Source: Alphaproteobacteria bacterium casp-alpha6 (lineage in GTDB: Bacteria; Pseudomonadota; Alphaproteobacteria; Rhodobacterales; Rhodobacteraceae). From it: a DNA stretch of 64,000 nucleotides. Of this stretch, positions 18,500-28,260 are shown in pieces. The notes beneath the pieces are model-generated. The model saw only the letters and a program-made list of their open reading frames with translations. It was not told where the DNA came from and searched no databases. The translations under genes were made by a program, and so were the position numbers. The first letter of the stretch is position 1. Every line of letters starts with the position of its first letter. The stretch spans positions 17,195 through 81,194 of the forward strand of contig LFER01000020.1 of the NCBI GenBank assembly GCA_001510135.1, written 5' to 3'.

Positions 18500-19009
18500 A
18501 TGATCGAAAAACACCACCAAAAAGGCGATGCACAGTCCACAGCGCTTTATTCTGACTGCCTGTCATATCGCTACAGCCTCAGGCGTGTCTGGGATTTAAA
18601 TGGGAAACGGGTCCATTTTGTCATGCTCAACCCGTCCACTGCGACAGAAGTGCAAAATGATCCCACTGTTGAACGCTGCGAAAGACGCGCGCGCGCTTTA
18701 GGATATGGAGCCTTTTGCGTCACAAATATTTTTGCTTGGCGTGAAACGGATCCTAAAAAAATGCGCGCAGTGCCTGACCCGATAGGTGCACATAACGATG
18801 AGGCGATTTCCAAAGCATCCCGTTGGGCAGACTTAACAATTGCCGCTTGGGGCACCCATGGGGCGCATCTGGATCGGGGAGCGCAGGTGAAACGTCTTTT
18901 GGGAACACTTAAGGCGCCTGTGTTTCACCTTGGTCTGAGCAAAGAGGGGCATCCAAAGCACCCTCTTTATATTGCCTATCAACAACTGCCTGAACAATGG
19001 GAGTTTTAA
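18500..19009 (+). CDS. DUF1643 domain protein
   Basis: A 169-residue protein of the DUF1643 family, whose function is unknown. Conserved blocks are VHFVMLNPSTATEVQNDPTVERC (about 39-61), FCVTNIFAWRETDPKKM and AAWGTHG. No signal or membrane segment. Its stop codon abuts the TTG start of the next gene, so the two are probably translated together, and they lie in the truB to rpsO interval. Confidence 0.82.
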   Translation: MIEKHHQKGDAQSTALYSDCLSYRYSLRRVWDLNGKRVHFVMLNPSTATEVQNDPTVERCERRARALGYGAFCVTNIFAWRETDPKKMRAVPDPIGAHNDEAISKASRWADLTIAAWGTHGAHLDRGAQVKRLLGTLKAPVFHLGLSKEGHPKHPLYIAYQQLPEQWEF

Positions 19010-19273
19010 TTGGACGACGAAAAAGCAGTGCAATTACGTTTGGCTGAAGCCATCGAAACCTTAAACGATCACAACCTTATGCGGATTTACAGTTCCAGTT
19101 GGTGGATCATTTGGACGAATTTTCTGCGTGGTCTGGCCTTTGGACTGGGCTCGGTTATCGGCGCGAGTATTCTTGTTTATATCACCGTTCAAGTCTTGGC
19201 CCAAATTGAATTCATCCCGATTCTGGGTGACTGGGCGCTAAGATTGATTTCGGAGATTGAAAAAAGCCGTTAA
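19010..19273 (+). CDS. Small membrane protein (DUF5665-like)
   Basis: An 87-residue protein with an acidic N-terminal helix followed by WWIIWTNFLRGLAFGLGSVIGASILVY, an amphipathic segment leading into one or two membrane helices. A C-terminal EIEKSR closes it. The layout (short helix, FLRGLAFGLGSVIGA, single hairpin) matches DUF5665 proteins; function unknown. The start is TTG 19010, directly after the DUF1643 stop, with no ATG available nearby in frame before Met24. Confidence 0.7.
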   Translation: MDDEKAVQLRLAEAIETLNDHNLMRIYSSSWWIIWTNFLRGLAFGLGSVIGASILVYITVQVLAQIEFIPILGDWALRLISEIEKSR

Positions 19274-19347
19274 TCCATGGTTAAAAACCGTTAACCAAAA
19301 CGTTAAAAGAAAGTTGCGATATCCCTTCCCCAAAGGCAAATTTACTT

Positions 19348-20319
19348 TTGGGTAAGGTATGTGGGATTTGCAATGTTTTGTTGACGGGAATCATTTGTGC
19401 ATTTGCACTGGGAAGTCTCATTTTTGTGCCGGACGGGGCCGAAGACGACGAAATAAACTCATCAAATACTGATGGCGCAGGACATGACGATCCCCTCGTT
19501 CAATCACAGACCAATTATGAATTGCCTCCCTTTGCCACAGCCTCATCTGATATTCTTTGGGGCACCAATGCTAACGATCTAATTGATGCGCTCGACGGCA
19601 ACGATCAGCTAAATGGATACGGGGGCGATGACGTCTTGAACGGCGGTGAAGGCGCTGATGAGATTTTTGGTGGCTCTGGCAAAGATACGCTTCATGGAGA
19701 TGGGGGCAACGATATTCTGAAAGGTGATCTTGACGATGATCTTCTAACTGGGGGCGACGGTGACGACGATGTCTACGGAGGAATGGGACAAGATACGCTT
19801 TACGGAGGTTATGGCGCCGATACGCTTTATGGCGGTCTAGGCAGTGATCAGCTTTGGGGCGGTAAAGATGACGATGCCCTGATCGGAGGATATGGACAGG
19901 ATACACTGATCGGAGGGCTTGGCGGGGACAGCCTCTTTGGAGGGGAAGGAAACGATTGGATCGACGGCATTGACGCAGATGACTCCGCAGATTTCCTGAA
20001 TGGTGGCGCAGGGCAAGATATTCTCTTTGCTGGAAAAAATGACATCCTAACCGGTGGACATGGCGCGGACACATTTGTCATCCGCTTGGGAGATGCCACA
20101 GAAGATACGCTTCCGGAAATCACCGATTTCAGAAGCGGTCAGGACAGCATTGACATCGCATTTGACATCAAAGGAGGTATCGATGAAAACCCAAAAATTG
20201 AATTTGAAGAACAAGCAAACGGAACAATTCATATCATGATAAACGGGCTCCCGCTCGTCCAGATCAAGGCGGGACTTGAGATAAACGAAGGTGATTTGAA
20301 CTTCATTTTCCAATCCTGA
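19348..20319 (+). CDS. RTX-repeat (haemolysin-type calcium-binding) protein
   Basis: About 323 residues: an N-terminal hydrophobic segment (LLTGIICAFALGSLIFV), a short acidic linker, then roughly a dozen GGxGxDxLx calcium-binding nonapeptides (about residues 75-235). A C-terminal M10-peptidase-like beta domain follows (DTFVIRLGD, ITDFRSGQDSIDI). There is no catalytic domain. With an N-terminal membrane anchor instead of an obvious type I signal, it may be anchored or secreted. No in-frame ATG precedes the repeats, so the start must be TTG (19348, 19378 or 19381). Confidence 0.82.
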   Translation: MGKVCGICNVLLTGIICAFALGSLIFVPDGAEDDEINSSNTDGAGHDDPLVQSQTNYELPPFATASSDILWGTNANDLIDALDGNDQLNGYGGDDVLNGGEGADEIFGGSGKDTLHGDGGNDILKGDLDDDLLTGGDGDDDVYGGMGQDTLYGGYGADTLYGGLGSDQLWGGKDDDALIGGYGQDTLIGGLGGDSLFGGEGNDWIDGIDADDSADFLNGGAGQDILFAGKNDILTGGHGADTFVIRLGDATEDTLPEITDFRSGQDSIDIAFDIKGGIDENPKIEFEEQANGTIHIMINGLPLVQIKAGLEINEGDLNFIFQS

Positions 20320-20464
20320 GGCTAAACGCCATATTTCTGCTTTCCATTTTTAAAAAAAGGGGCTATACGCCCGACTTCTGCAGCGCGTGTGCGCTGTTAC
20401 TCCAAGGGTCCTGCTGGACGACATCCCGGCTTGCACCATAACACCAACCATGAAGGAGACCCCG

Positions 20465-20734
20465 ATGTCGATTACTGCTGAAGAAAAAGCACGCGTGATG
20501 ACCGAATTCGCAACGAAAGAAGGCGACACAGGATCGCCTGAGGTACAAGTTGCTATTCTAACATCTCGCATCACAACGCTCACTGAGCACTTCAAAACCC
20601 ACAAGAAAGATAACCATTCTCGTCGTGGCCTTTTGAAATTGGTGGCACAGCGCCGGAAGCTTTTGGATTACCTCAAAGGTGTTGAAGAGAGCCGGTATCA
20701 AAATTTGATCACTCGCTTGGGTATCCGCCGCTAA
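20465..20734 (+). CDS. rpsO: Ribosomal protein uS15
   Basis: Primary 16S rRNA-binding protein of the 30S platform, 89 residues as usual. [30 protein letters not shown] and the C-terminal LITRLGIRR are diagnostic. AAGGAGA precedes the ATG at 20465; the longer in-frame ORF from 20387 is not used. pnp, which normally follows rpsO, is not present downstream; a broken fosX lies there on the opposite strand. Confidence 0.97.
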   Translation: MSITAEEKARVMTEFATKEGDTGSPEVQVAILTSRITTLTEHFKTHKKDNHSRRGLLKLVAQRRKLLDYLKGVEESRYQNLITRLGIRR

Positions 20735-20747
20735 ACCAGACTCTGTC

Positions 20748-20776
20748 ATGGCGTTTACTGCAAATAAACGCCATGG
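20748..20776 (+). terminator. Hairpin after rpsO
   Basis: CATGGCGTTTA and TAAACGCCATG form an 11-bp perfect stem with a 7-nt loop, 13 bp past the rpsO stop. No U tract follows on either strand, so it may be an mRNA-stabilising or processing hairpin rather than a true intrinsic terminator. Confidence 0.45.
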
Positions 20777-20894
20777 TACTCCGTCACACATCAGGCCTTG
20801 CCGTATGAATGAGGCATGAAGCCAATGATAATATTGTGACCGAAACACTCAGTTTCCCATAAAAATATGTCAGGAGAAATCCCAAACCGAAGGT

Positions 20895-21299
20895 TTAGGA
20901 ACCCGCATATCTGCGTAAACGGTCGTCCAGACTGCCGCTGTGCAGTTCAAAAAGGTGATTGTCATAATCATAAAAATAAAGAGAGCACCCTTCACCAGAA
21001 ACGCGCGAACGATCCTCTTTGACGGTCAGCCCCAAGGCGCGAATGCGTCATAATTTTTCGTCGAACTCTTCAGCGTTCAACGCAAACGCAATATGGTTGT
21101 AGCTGCGTTCCTTCAGGGGATTACCCTCCATTATGGCGATCCAAATACCTACCACATCAAAGAACCGCTCTTTTGAATAGGAAAATATTTGCGTCCCGCT
21201 GTCATGTATTTTCCGTCCATCCAACACGGTTGTAAGAACGTCTTCCATTTTATTTGGATCGCGTACAATGAAGGTAATATGACTTAATCCGTTAATCAT
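20895..21299 (-). pseudogene. fosX: FosX-like fosfomycin hydrolase, interrupted by TGA
   Basis: Vicinal-oxygen-chelate fold; intact FosX opens the epoxide of fosfomycin with water using Mn2+. The reading frame runs 134 codons from MINGLSHITFIVRDPNKM to the C-terminal SLYFYDYDNHLFELHSGSL, with the metal-ligand His in RSYNHIAF. A single in-frame TGA (21048-21050) sits after FDEKL, where relatives continue into a helix RIRALGL. Otherwise it is intact and full length, so the nonsense change is recent (or an error). An upstream in-frame extension to 21401 is not part of the family. Confidence 0.85.
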
Positions 21300-21440
21300 T
21301 GGCCTCCCCCCTTTTAAAATAATTAAATACGATTGCGCCGGTCTTAAACCAATGCGTTCGACCAATTTTTCTTTTTGTGGACCTGCGTAGACAGTCGCCA
21401 CTTGGAAAACGAAAAACCGTCTTTCAACCCAGACTGAAGT

Positions 21441-23955
21441 TTAAAATTTTTCGAGCAATTTACGAAGATAGCTACGCTCATCTTCTGGACGTTGGCGTTC
21501 ACCTGAGCGTCTGCGGATTTCTTCAAGCAACTCTTGGGCCCGCCGCGCCATATCCTGAGCGCTAAGGTCACTGTTTTCATTAGACTGCGAAGCCCCGTTT
21601 CCAGTCATTCTCCCCAATGGATCCTGTTGCTGAGAACGCTGTCTTGATGCGCTGGTCCCGCCCTCTTCGGTCGGGGCATTTTCCCCCTGCGCAAGGGAAC
21701 GTGACAGATTTCGAAGGCCTTCGCGCAGATTTTCCATGGCCTCGGCCTGACGATCCAGCGCTCCGGAGAAATCGCCCTCTTCCAAAGCTTCTTCAGCACG
21801 GCGCATGGCTTCTTCGGCGTCTTCCAGAGATTGCTGTGTGTTTTCGCCGCCTCCCCCATCAAGCTCTGACAGAGCATCCCGCTGGTTCCCCAATTGGCCC
21901 CGTAAATCGCCTTGGCGTTCCGCCAATCCTTGCTCTGAGGCGTTCTCATCCCCTTCAGACTGACCAGACCGATCCGTTTCGCCACTCTGTCCGGATTGCT
22001 GGCCCTCACGACCAGTTTGATCTTGCAGTTGGCGAAAGGCCTCATCAGAAAGTCTTTGCTGTTCTCGTAACGTTTCACTCAACCCCTCTGTCGCCTGATC
22101 ACCTGGAGATCCTTCCCCCCCTTCACCTTGAGCGATCTGCATGTTTTCCATCATCTCTTGAAGCTCGTCCAAGGCTTGCTGCGCCTCCGCCATGCGCCCT
22201 TCCTCCATAAGCTTCTGGATCCGGTCCATCATGTCCTGCAGATTATTTTGCGACAGCGTCATGGCGTCACCCTCTGAGGGCTGTTGACGGGTTTGATCTT
22301 GGTTGCGTGCAGCTTCCCTCGACAATTGGCGCATGTAATTCTCGTTTGCGCGTTTCAATTCGCGCATAAGCTCTGCAATTTCTTCGGGCGATGCGCCATT
22401 TTTCATAGCCTGAGACAGTCGTTCCTGAGCACGGCGCATGCGCTCAAGAGCATCCTCAAGCCCGTCATCATCTTCAATCGACATCGCCAAGTCCCAAAGC
22501 GCGTCAGCCAGTTCGTCGCGCCGCTTATCCAGGAGACGATTGTGATAGGTCGCCTCAAGACGTGTTATGATAAAGCGCAATCGCAGATAATTTGTTTCCT
22601 TGCGAAACACGGCTTCACGTTTGTGGCTGATGGCCCGCAGGATATTGGCAACACGCGGTGCATTTTCATCTGACCACAAAAGATCACGCCGCTGTTCCAC
22701 AAGGGCCGCGGCCAATGGGTCAAAAAACTTGCGCCCCGGCAAACGCGTTGACACCTCCTCTGAATGACCGACCTGATCAATTGCGTCGCGCGCCTCCAGT
22801 TTGATTTTCACAGGAAGGTTTGACCAAGTTGAGCGCGAAAAATCTTCAACCATTTTACTTGTAAAGTCCAAACGGTCCCCATTCAGCGGCATGGGCAGGT
22901 CAAGAAGAATGGGTGCCGCGTCACGCGGTTGCGCAGAAAGCCCGTAGCGGCGATCAAGGTTTTCAAGATCAATTGAGATCGTGGCCTGACCGTCGCTCAC
23001 CCCGTAATCGTCACTGGCAGAAAAGGAAAAGGTACTTTCCCCATAAAAATCAGTCTCAAAACGACCGTCCCATGACAGATTAGGGGGATAATCAGGACTA
23101 AGATATACAGACCAGCGCGCGCCAACCGGTCCTGCTATGTCAATCTCACCGGCTTGCACCACATCAAAAGTTTGAAGCGGTTCAGACGCGGGCGGGAGCT
23201 CAGATGTTCTGGCAGAGGTCGTTTCGCTCAGGATATAGGTTCCCACCTCGCCATAAAGGCGCACCTCTATACGGCTGCCTTTTAAAAGGGACAGATCGGG
23301 ATCATCCGTCAAATCGTTCAAATAAAGCGTGGGAAGTGAGGAATAGGACGGTGGCGTAATCCACCCTTCCCACTGTGCCACATCAAGTACGGCTGGATTT
23401 CTTGAAGATGCTGAACTCTGCAAGTTTGAAAGATTCCAAACCGACCCAAAAATCAAACCCAAGGTAAAAAGAAAGAGAGCAGTGAAGCGTAGCCCGTAAG
23501 GATCACGCGTGGATAATGAAAGGTCGGGCGGCACAGGGCGGGCCTTGCGCGCTTCCCCTTCAAGCCGAAGTTGATGGGCATGCCACATCTCTTTTGATAT
23601 CGGATCGGAGGCCCCAAGCCTCTGATAATCACGAAGTCCTTGCAGCGGTCGCGCCGGCAAAGAGCGATCAAGACGACGAAACGCCTCCTCAAGACGGGGT
23701 GGGCAAAATTTCCAAGCCCCCCAAGCCAAAGCACCAAAAACCAGAACTCCGGCCCCTGAAAGGCCAAACCAGAATACATCAATGCTGATGGTTGCATGAA
23801 TATTGAGAAGACCCAGCGCCAAAAGGCTCAGCAAAACCGTGAAAAAAGGCCAAAACGCCCGAAAGCTGCGTTCAGCAATCAGGCCAAAATATGTGGCAAC
23901 CAGCGGCCAAAAGATCTGGCGGGGTAGATTTGATATTTTACACAGCCCTTTTCAT
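21441..23955 (-). pseudogene. DUF4175 (TIGR02302) membrane protein with apparent 5' frameshift
   Basis: A large alphaproteobacterial envelope protein: two N-terminal membrane helices, a third near residue 165, a beta-rich periplasmic part, then a long Gln/Glu/Gly-rich coiled segment (QQALDELQEMMENMQ, many GEGG and QSGQ runs) ending EDERSYLRKLLEKF. Function unknown. The open frame has no ATG: its 5' part reads IFWPLVATYFGLIAERSFRAFWPFF back to a stop. An ATG at 23955 with MKR joins it only if one G of GGG (23946-23948) is removed, giving about 837 residues, the family length. Otherwise it starts at a TTG (23834). Could be a sequencing error. Confidence 0.7.
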
Positions 23956-23975
23956 CTCGAAGCGGATATACCGCG

Positions 23976-25241
23976 TTACAGCCATGAAGGGATTGTATCT
24001 CGATTTATCATTTCCTCAAGGGTTGGTCGCGGACGGATAACCGCAAATTGATCTCCCTTGACCAAAACTTCGGGGATCAGGGGGCGTGAGTTATATTCGC
24101 TCGCCATAACCGCACCGTAGGCTCCGGCGGATCGAAAGGCCACCAAATCCCCATCCTCGAGCCGCTGAAGCGCCCGATTTCGTGCAAATGTATCCCCCGT
24201 TTCACAGACCGGCCCAACGACGTCAAAATCTGCATAATCTGCACCGGCTTTGGGTTCTTGGACAGGCACGATGTCATGATGGGCATCATACATTGCAGGC
24301 CGGATCAAATCATTCATTGCCGCATCAAGGATCAGGAAATTGCGCCCTTCCCCCTCTTTGACATAAATCACTGATGAGACCAGAAGTCCTGCATTGCCGA
24401 CGATAAGCCGCCCTGGTTCGATTTCAACCTCACACCCCAAATGCCCAACTTCGCGTTTGATCAGCGCACCATAGTCTGCGGGCAAGGGCGGCGCCTCATT
24501 TCCGCGCACATAAGGGATGCCCAAACCGCCCCCAAGATCAAGGCGGCGGATGTCGTGTCCATCCGCACGCAGCGTCTGTGTGAGCTCTGCGACTTTGCGA
24601 TAGGCCAAGCCAAAAGGTTCCAGATCGGTCAGTTGAGATCCGATGTGGACATCTATCCCCACGATCTCAAGCCCCTCCAGCTTGGCGGCCATCGCATAAA
24701 CGTCCCGCGCTTTGGTTATGGGAATGCCAAATTTATTTTCAGATTTTCCTGTCGCAATTTTTGCATGCGTCTTGGCGTCCACATCGGGGTTCATGCGGAT
24801 CGTAATAGGAATTTTTTTGCCGTGCGCGCGGGCCACTTTATCCAAAAGGACCATTTCAGGTTCGCTTTCGACATTAACCTGACGCACGCCCCCTTGAACG
24901 ATCATTTCCATTTCTGCACGGGTTTTTCCGACACCGGAAAAAACGATGCGATCGGGTGGAACACCTGCCCTGATTGCGCGCAGGTATTCTCCGCCCGACA
25001 CCACATCCATCCCCGCACCAAGTGCCGCAAGGGTTTTGATAATCGACTGATTTGAAGCCGCTTTCATGGCATAGCATACGAGGTGATCCATCCCACTGAG
25101 AGCGTCATCAAAGAGCCGGAAGTGCCGCTCAAGCGTGGCTGTGGAATAGACATAAAATGGCGTCCCGACCTCAGCAGCAATATCGCTGAGCGCCACGTCC
25201 TCCGCATGTAAACTGCCATTTTTATAGTTAAAATGATCCAA
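23976..25241 (-). CDS. lysA: Diaminopimelate decarboxylase
   Basis: PLP enzyme converting meso-diaminopimelate to lysine, completing the pathway begun by dapA. 421 residues; the PLP lysine is Lys60 (CYAMKAASN). HIGSQ is at about 196-200, the GGGLG phosphate loop near 237 and CETGD near 344. It precedes the DUF4175 gene by about 20 bp, so the two likely share a transcript. Usually lysA directly follows argH and a small lipoprotein; here an aminotransferase gene is interposed. Confidence 0.96.
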   Translation of the reverse strand: MDHFNYKNGSLHAEDVALSDIAAEVGTPFYVYSTATLERHFRLFDDALSGMDHLVCYAMKAASNQSIIKTLAALGAGMDVVSGGEYLRAIRAGVPPDRIVFSGVGKTRAEMEMIVQGGVRQVNVESEPEMVLLDKVARAHGKKIPITIRMNPDVDAKTHAKIATGKSENKFGIPITKARDVYAMAAKLEGLEIVGIDVHIGSQLTDLEPFGLAYRKVAELTQTLRADGHDIRRLDLGGGLGIPYVRGNEAPPLPADYGALIKREVGHLGCEVEIEPGRLIVGNAGLLVSSVIYVKEGEGRNFLILDAAMNDLIRPAMYDAHHDIVPVQEPKAGADYADFDVVGPVCETGDTFARNRALQRLEDGDLVAFRSAGAYGAVMASEYNSRPLIPEVLVKGDQFAVIRPRPTLEEMINRDTIPSWL

Positions 25242-25340
25242 GTTTCCGACTCAACTAAGTATTGTTTGATCGTGACTTATCGCGAGTTTAACATCATGGA
25301 AAGCGAAAGAGGCCACACAGGATGCAACTATCCTCGAAGA

Positions 25341-26513
25341 CTAGGCCAAAAGCGGTCGAATTCGTTCCATCGCCTTGAGGATATTTTCCTCGGAATTGGC
25401 GTAGGAAAATCTTACGAAACCTTCACCGTTTGCACCAAAACTGGTGCCCGCAATGGTGGCCACGCCCGCCCGTTCCAAAAACAGATCTTGCGCCTCTTTC
25501 GCGCTCAATCCCGTTTCAGAAATATTTGGAAAGGCATAAAAGGCCCCCGCCGCATCAGCACAGCGCACATTAGGAAGATCGTTTAAGGCCGCGACAATGG
25601 TCTGGCGGCGCTGATCAAAGGCTTCAATCATTCTATGCACCTCATCTTGAGGTCCTTTGAGTGCAGCAAGTGCAGCATATTGCGCTGAGGCATTTACACA
25701 GGAATGATCGTTGACGCATAGGCGTGTGACATGTTCAACCATGCTTTCTGGCCAAACCGCATATCCTATACGCCATCCTGTCATCGCGTAGGTTTTGGAC
25801 CATCCATCCAGCATGATCACCCGATCTTTGAGTTCAGGATAAGACAGAAGGCTTTTGTGTTTGCGCCCCCCATAAAGCATGTGGCTGTAAATCTCATCAG
25901 AGAGGATTGCGACTTGGGGATGATCTTCAAGACCTTTGGCCAGTATATCAAGTTCTGACTCCTCCAGCACCCCGCCTGTGGGGTTACTTGGACTGTTGAG
26001 GATGATGAGGCGGGTATTGGACGTGATCTTTGCCAGAACCTCTTGCGCAGAAAAGGAAAAACCCGTCTCTTCCGTGAGGGAAATCGGAACGGGTTTTGCT
26101 CCGGAGTATCGGATCACGGATTCATATATTGGAAAGCCGGGGTTGGGATACATGATTTCCGCACCCGGCTCACCAAATATGAGAACCGCAAAAAACATGG
26201 TCGGTTTTCCACCGGGAACGATCACCACATGATCGGGGTTTACTGAGACCCCGTTGCGCCCAAGAAGATCTTCTGCAACCGCTTCGCGCAGGGCCGGTAT
26301 CCCGTTTGCCGGTGTATATCCATGGTGCCCATCTTCCAAAGCCCGAATGCCCGAACGCACGATGTGCTCGGGCGTTCGAAAATCGGGCTGACCGATGCCA
26401 AGGTTAATGATCTCTTTACCCCCTGCGGCAAGCGCCTGCGCGCGCGCAAGCACAACAAAGGCCGACTCAGTGCCAAGGCGCCCCAAGGCAGATGCAAATT
26501 TCAACGCGCTCAT
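25341..26513 (-). CDS. PLP-dependent aminotransferase (class I/II)
   Basis: A 390-residue fold-type I aminotransferase. The PLP lysine is Lys240 in DGWSKTYAMTGWRIGY; NSPSNPTGGV (173-182), LSDEIYSHM (205-212) and the C-terminal FVRFSYANS arginine for the substrate carboxylate are present. Close relatives are annotated as aspartate/aromatic aminotransferases, so the amino donor is uncertain. The ATG at 26513 follows AGGAGT. It starts 13 bp after the lipoprotein stop, in an argH-lipoprotein-aminotransferase-lysA strand run. Confidence 0.9.
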   Translation of the reverse strand: MSALKFASALGRLGTESAFVVLARAQALAAGGKEIINLGIGQPDFRTPEHIVRSGIRALEDGHHGYTPANGIPALREAVAEDLLGRNGVSVNPDHVVIVPGGKPTMFFAVLIFGEPGAEIMYPNPGFPIYESVIRYSGAKPVPISLTEETGFSFSAQEVLAKITSNTRLIILNSPSNPTGGVLEESELDILAKGLEDHPQVAILSDEIYSHMLYGGRKHKSLLSYPELKDRVIMLDGWSKTYAMTGWRIGYAVWPESMVEHVTRLCVNDHSCVNASAQYAALAALKGPQDEVHRMIEAFDQRRQTIVAALNDLPNVRCADAAGAFYAFPNISETGLSAKEAQDLFLERAGVATIAGTSFGANGEGFVRFSYANSEENILKAMERIRPLLA

Positions 26514-26526
26514 GACTGTCGCACTC

Positions 26527-26631
26527 CTATTGCTCAACTATCTGATTTGGTGGCACAGGCGGCCCGTCGACACCGCAAGACGCGAGCAACACGCCACAAA
26601 GCAATGCCAGTGAAAGGACAACGAGTTTCAT
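26527..26631 (-). CDS. LptM-like small lipoprotein, 34 residues
   Basis: A micro-gene between argH and the aminotransferase: signal peptide [18 protein letters not shown], with the lipidated Cys19 followed by GVDGPPVPP. This Cys-G-x-x-GPP pattern and the argH-linked position match LptM (YifL), the small lipoprotein that assists LptD maturation, and its alphaproteobacterial counterparts. Its ATG overlaps the argH stop as ATGA, so it is translationally coupled. The function is inferred from family and position only. Confidence 0.75.
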   Translation of the reverse strand: MKLVVLSLALLCGVLLASCGVDGPPVPPNQIVEQ

Positions 26632-28022
26632 TGCTCTAAAATCTCTTTCCAACGTTTGATCTGAAAGCGCACTTGTTCAGGCGCTGTTCCACCGTAAGAC
26701 ATGCGCGATGCAACAGAATTTTCAACACTTAAAACGGAATAGACCCCCTCATCTATCTTGTCATTTACACTTTGCATGTCGCTGAGTGTCAATTCATGTA
26801 ATGCGCAATCTTTTGTTTCAGCTAGGGAGACCAAGGCCCCAGTGACGTGATGTGCGTCCCGAAAGGCCAGTCCCTTTTCGCGCACCAACCAATCGGCAAG
26901 GTCAGTTGCTGTGGCAAACCCCGCGCCCGCCGCCGCCTTAAGCGTTTCTGGAAGGGCCGTCATGTCGTTCACCATTCCGGTCATCGCCGCAAGGGCCAAA
27001 AACAGATTGTCAGCGGCGTCAAAGACCGGTTCCTTATCTTCCTGCATGTCCTTCGAATAGGTGAGTGCCAAACCCTTCATCACAATCATAAGGGCCACGT
27101 TTGCCCCCATAATACGCCCTATTTTTGCACGAATAAGTTCGGCGGCATCGGGGTTTTTCTTTTGCGGCATGATTGAGGAGCCGGTGGAAAAGCGATCAGA
27201 AAGACGCACAAAGCGGAACTGGGCGGTAGACCAGATCACAAGCTCTTCGGAAAGGCGGCTCAGGTGCATCGCGCAAATGGAAGATACGCTCAGAAATTCA
27301 AGCGCAAAATCCCGATCGCTCACGGCATCAAGCGAATTTGCACAAGGCCTGTCAAATCCAAGCGCTTTGGCCGTCATGTCGCGATCAATCGGAAATGACG
27401 TCCCTGCAAGCGCCGCTGCGCCAAGAGGTGACTCGTTCATACGTCTGCGTGCATCCCTGATCCGACCGAGGTCGCGGGAAAACATTTCGACATAAGCCAT
27501 CATATGATGCCCCCATGTGACGGGCTGAGCACTTTGTAGATGGGTAAACCCCGGCATAACCCAATCCACACCCTTTTCGGCTTGCCTCAAAAGTGCCTGC
27601 AACAGCGCTGTGATCGCCGCATCTGCGCCATCCAACTGATCACGCACCCATAGCCTGAAGTCTGTGGCCACCTGATCATTGCGCGAGCGCGCCGTATGCA
27701 ACCGCCCTGCAGCAGGCCCGATCAGATCCCTGAGCCGCGCCTCAACATTCATATGGATGTCCTCGAGTGCCTCGGAAAAGGAAAAATCGCCACTTTGAAT
27801 TTCGCGCAAAACGGTTTCAAGACCCGCTTTAATTTGCTTTGCATCTGCCTCGTCCACAATTCCGGTTGCACCAAGCATGTCGACATGTGCAAGGGACCCC
27901 GCGATATCTTGACTGGCAAGACGTCGGTCAAACCCGATCGAGGCATTGATCGCACGCATGATCGCATCCGGCCCCTCAGCAAAACGTCCGCCCCACATTT
28001 CGTTTGATTTTTGCCCTGCCAT
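26628..28022 (-). CDS. argH: Argininosuccinate lyase
   Basis: Last step of arginine synthesis: argininosuccinate to arginine + fumarate. 464 residues; the fumarase/aspartase superfamily signature [12 protein letters not shown] is at 281-292. [12 protein letters not shown] (110-121) and [10 protein letters not shown] (158-167) hold the other active-site blocks. The start [14 protein letters not shown] is typical. It heads the run argH, lipoprotein, aminotransferase, lysA, DUF4175 on the minus strand. Confidence 0.97.
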   Translation of the reverse strand: MAGQKSNEMWGGRFAEGPDAIMRAINASIGFDRRLASQDIAGSLAHVDMLGATGIVDEADAKQIKAGLETVLREIQSGDFSFSEALEDIHMNVEARLRDLIGPAAGRLHTARSRNDQVATDFRLWVRDQLDGADAAITALLQALLRQAEKGVDWVMPGFTHLQSAQPVTWGHHMMAYVEMFSRDLGRIRDARRRMNESPLGAAALAGTSFPIDRDMTAKALGFDRPCANSLDAVSDRDFALEFLSVSSICAMHLSRLSEELVIWSTAQFRFVRLSDRFSTGSSIMPQKKNPDAAELIRAKIGRIMGANVALMIVMKGLALTYSKDMQEDKEPVFDAADNLFLALAAMTGMVNDMTALPETLKAAAGAGFATATDLADWLVREKGLAFRDAHHVTGALVSLAETKDCALHELTLSDMQSVNDKIDEGVYSVLSVENSVASRMSYGGTAPEQVRFQIKRWKEILEQ

Positions 28023-28260
28023 GGTGTGTCTCCCGTGAGCATGATAATTAACACGTCACCTTTACACCTGCATCACGGCGGGTGCAAACGGGCATAAAGT
28101 CATTCAGGCACGCGCCACAAACAAATTTCTGAAATCCATCAATTCACCTTATGGAGTTATTTGACCCCAACCTTCAGGCTTAAATAATGTTAGCGTTAAA
28201 ATCATATTCTATTGATTTGATCTTTTAAAAATTTAGAATTTTAAATTCACTTTTTTTATT
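28023..28260. other. AT-rich intergenic stretch, no gene seen
   Basis: Between argH and the wzz remnant. From about 28180 to 28260 the sequence is strongly AT-rich with runs of A and T. I see no open frame with a ribosome-binding site and no clear hairpin terminator. It may hold the argH promoter and residue of the deleted polysaccharide genes. Confidence 0.5.

Noticed and set aside
19571..20123. Long minus-strand open frames (167 and 91 codons)
   Set aside because: They are antisense shadows of the RTX nonapeptide repeats; the His/Arg-rich sequence mirrors GGxGxD coding.
21048..21050. TGA in fosX as selenocysteine
   Set aside because: The position is a helix residue in relatives, not a catalytic Cys, and no SECIS-like hairpin follows.
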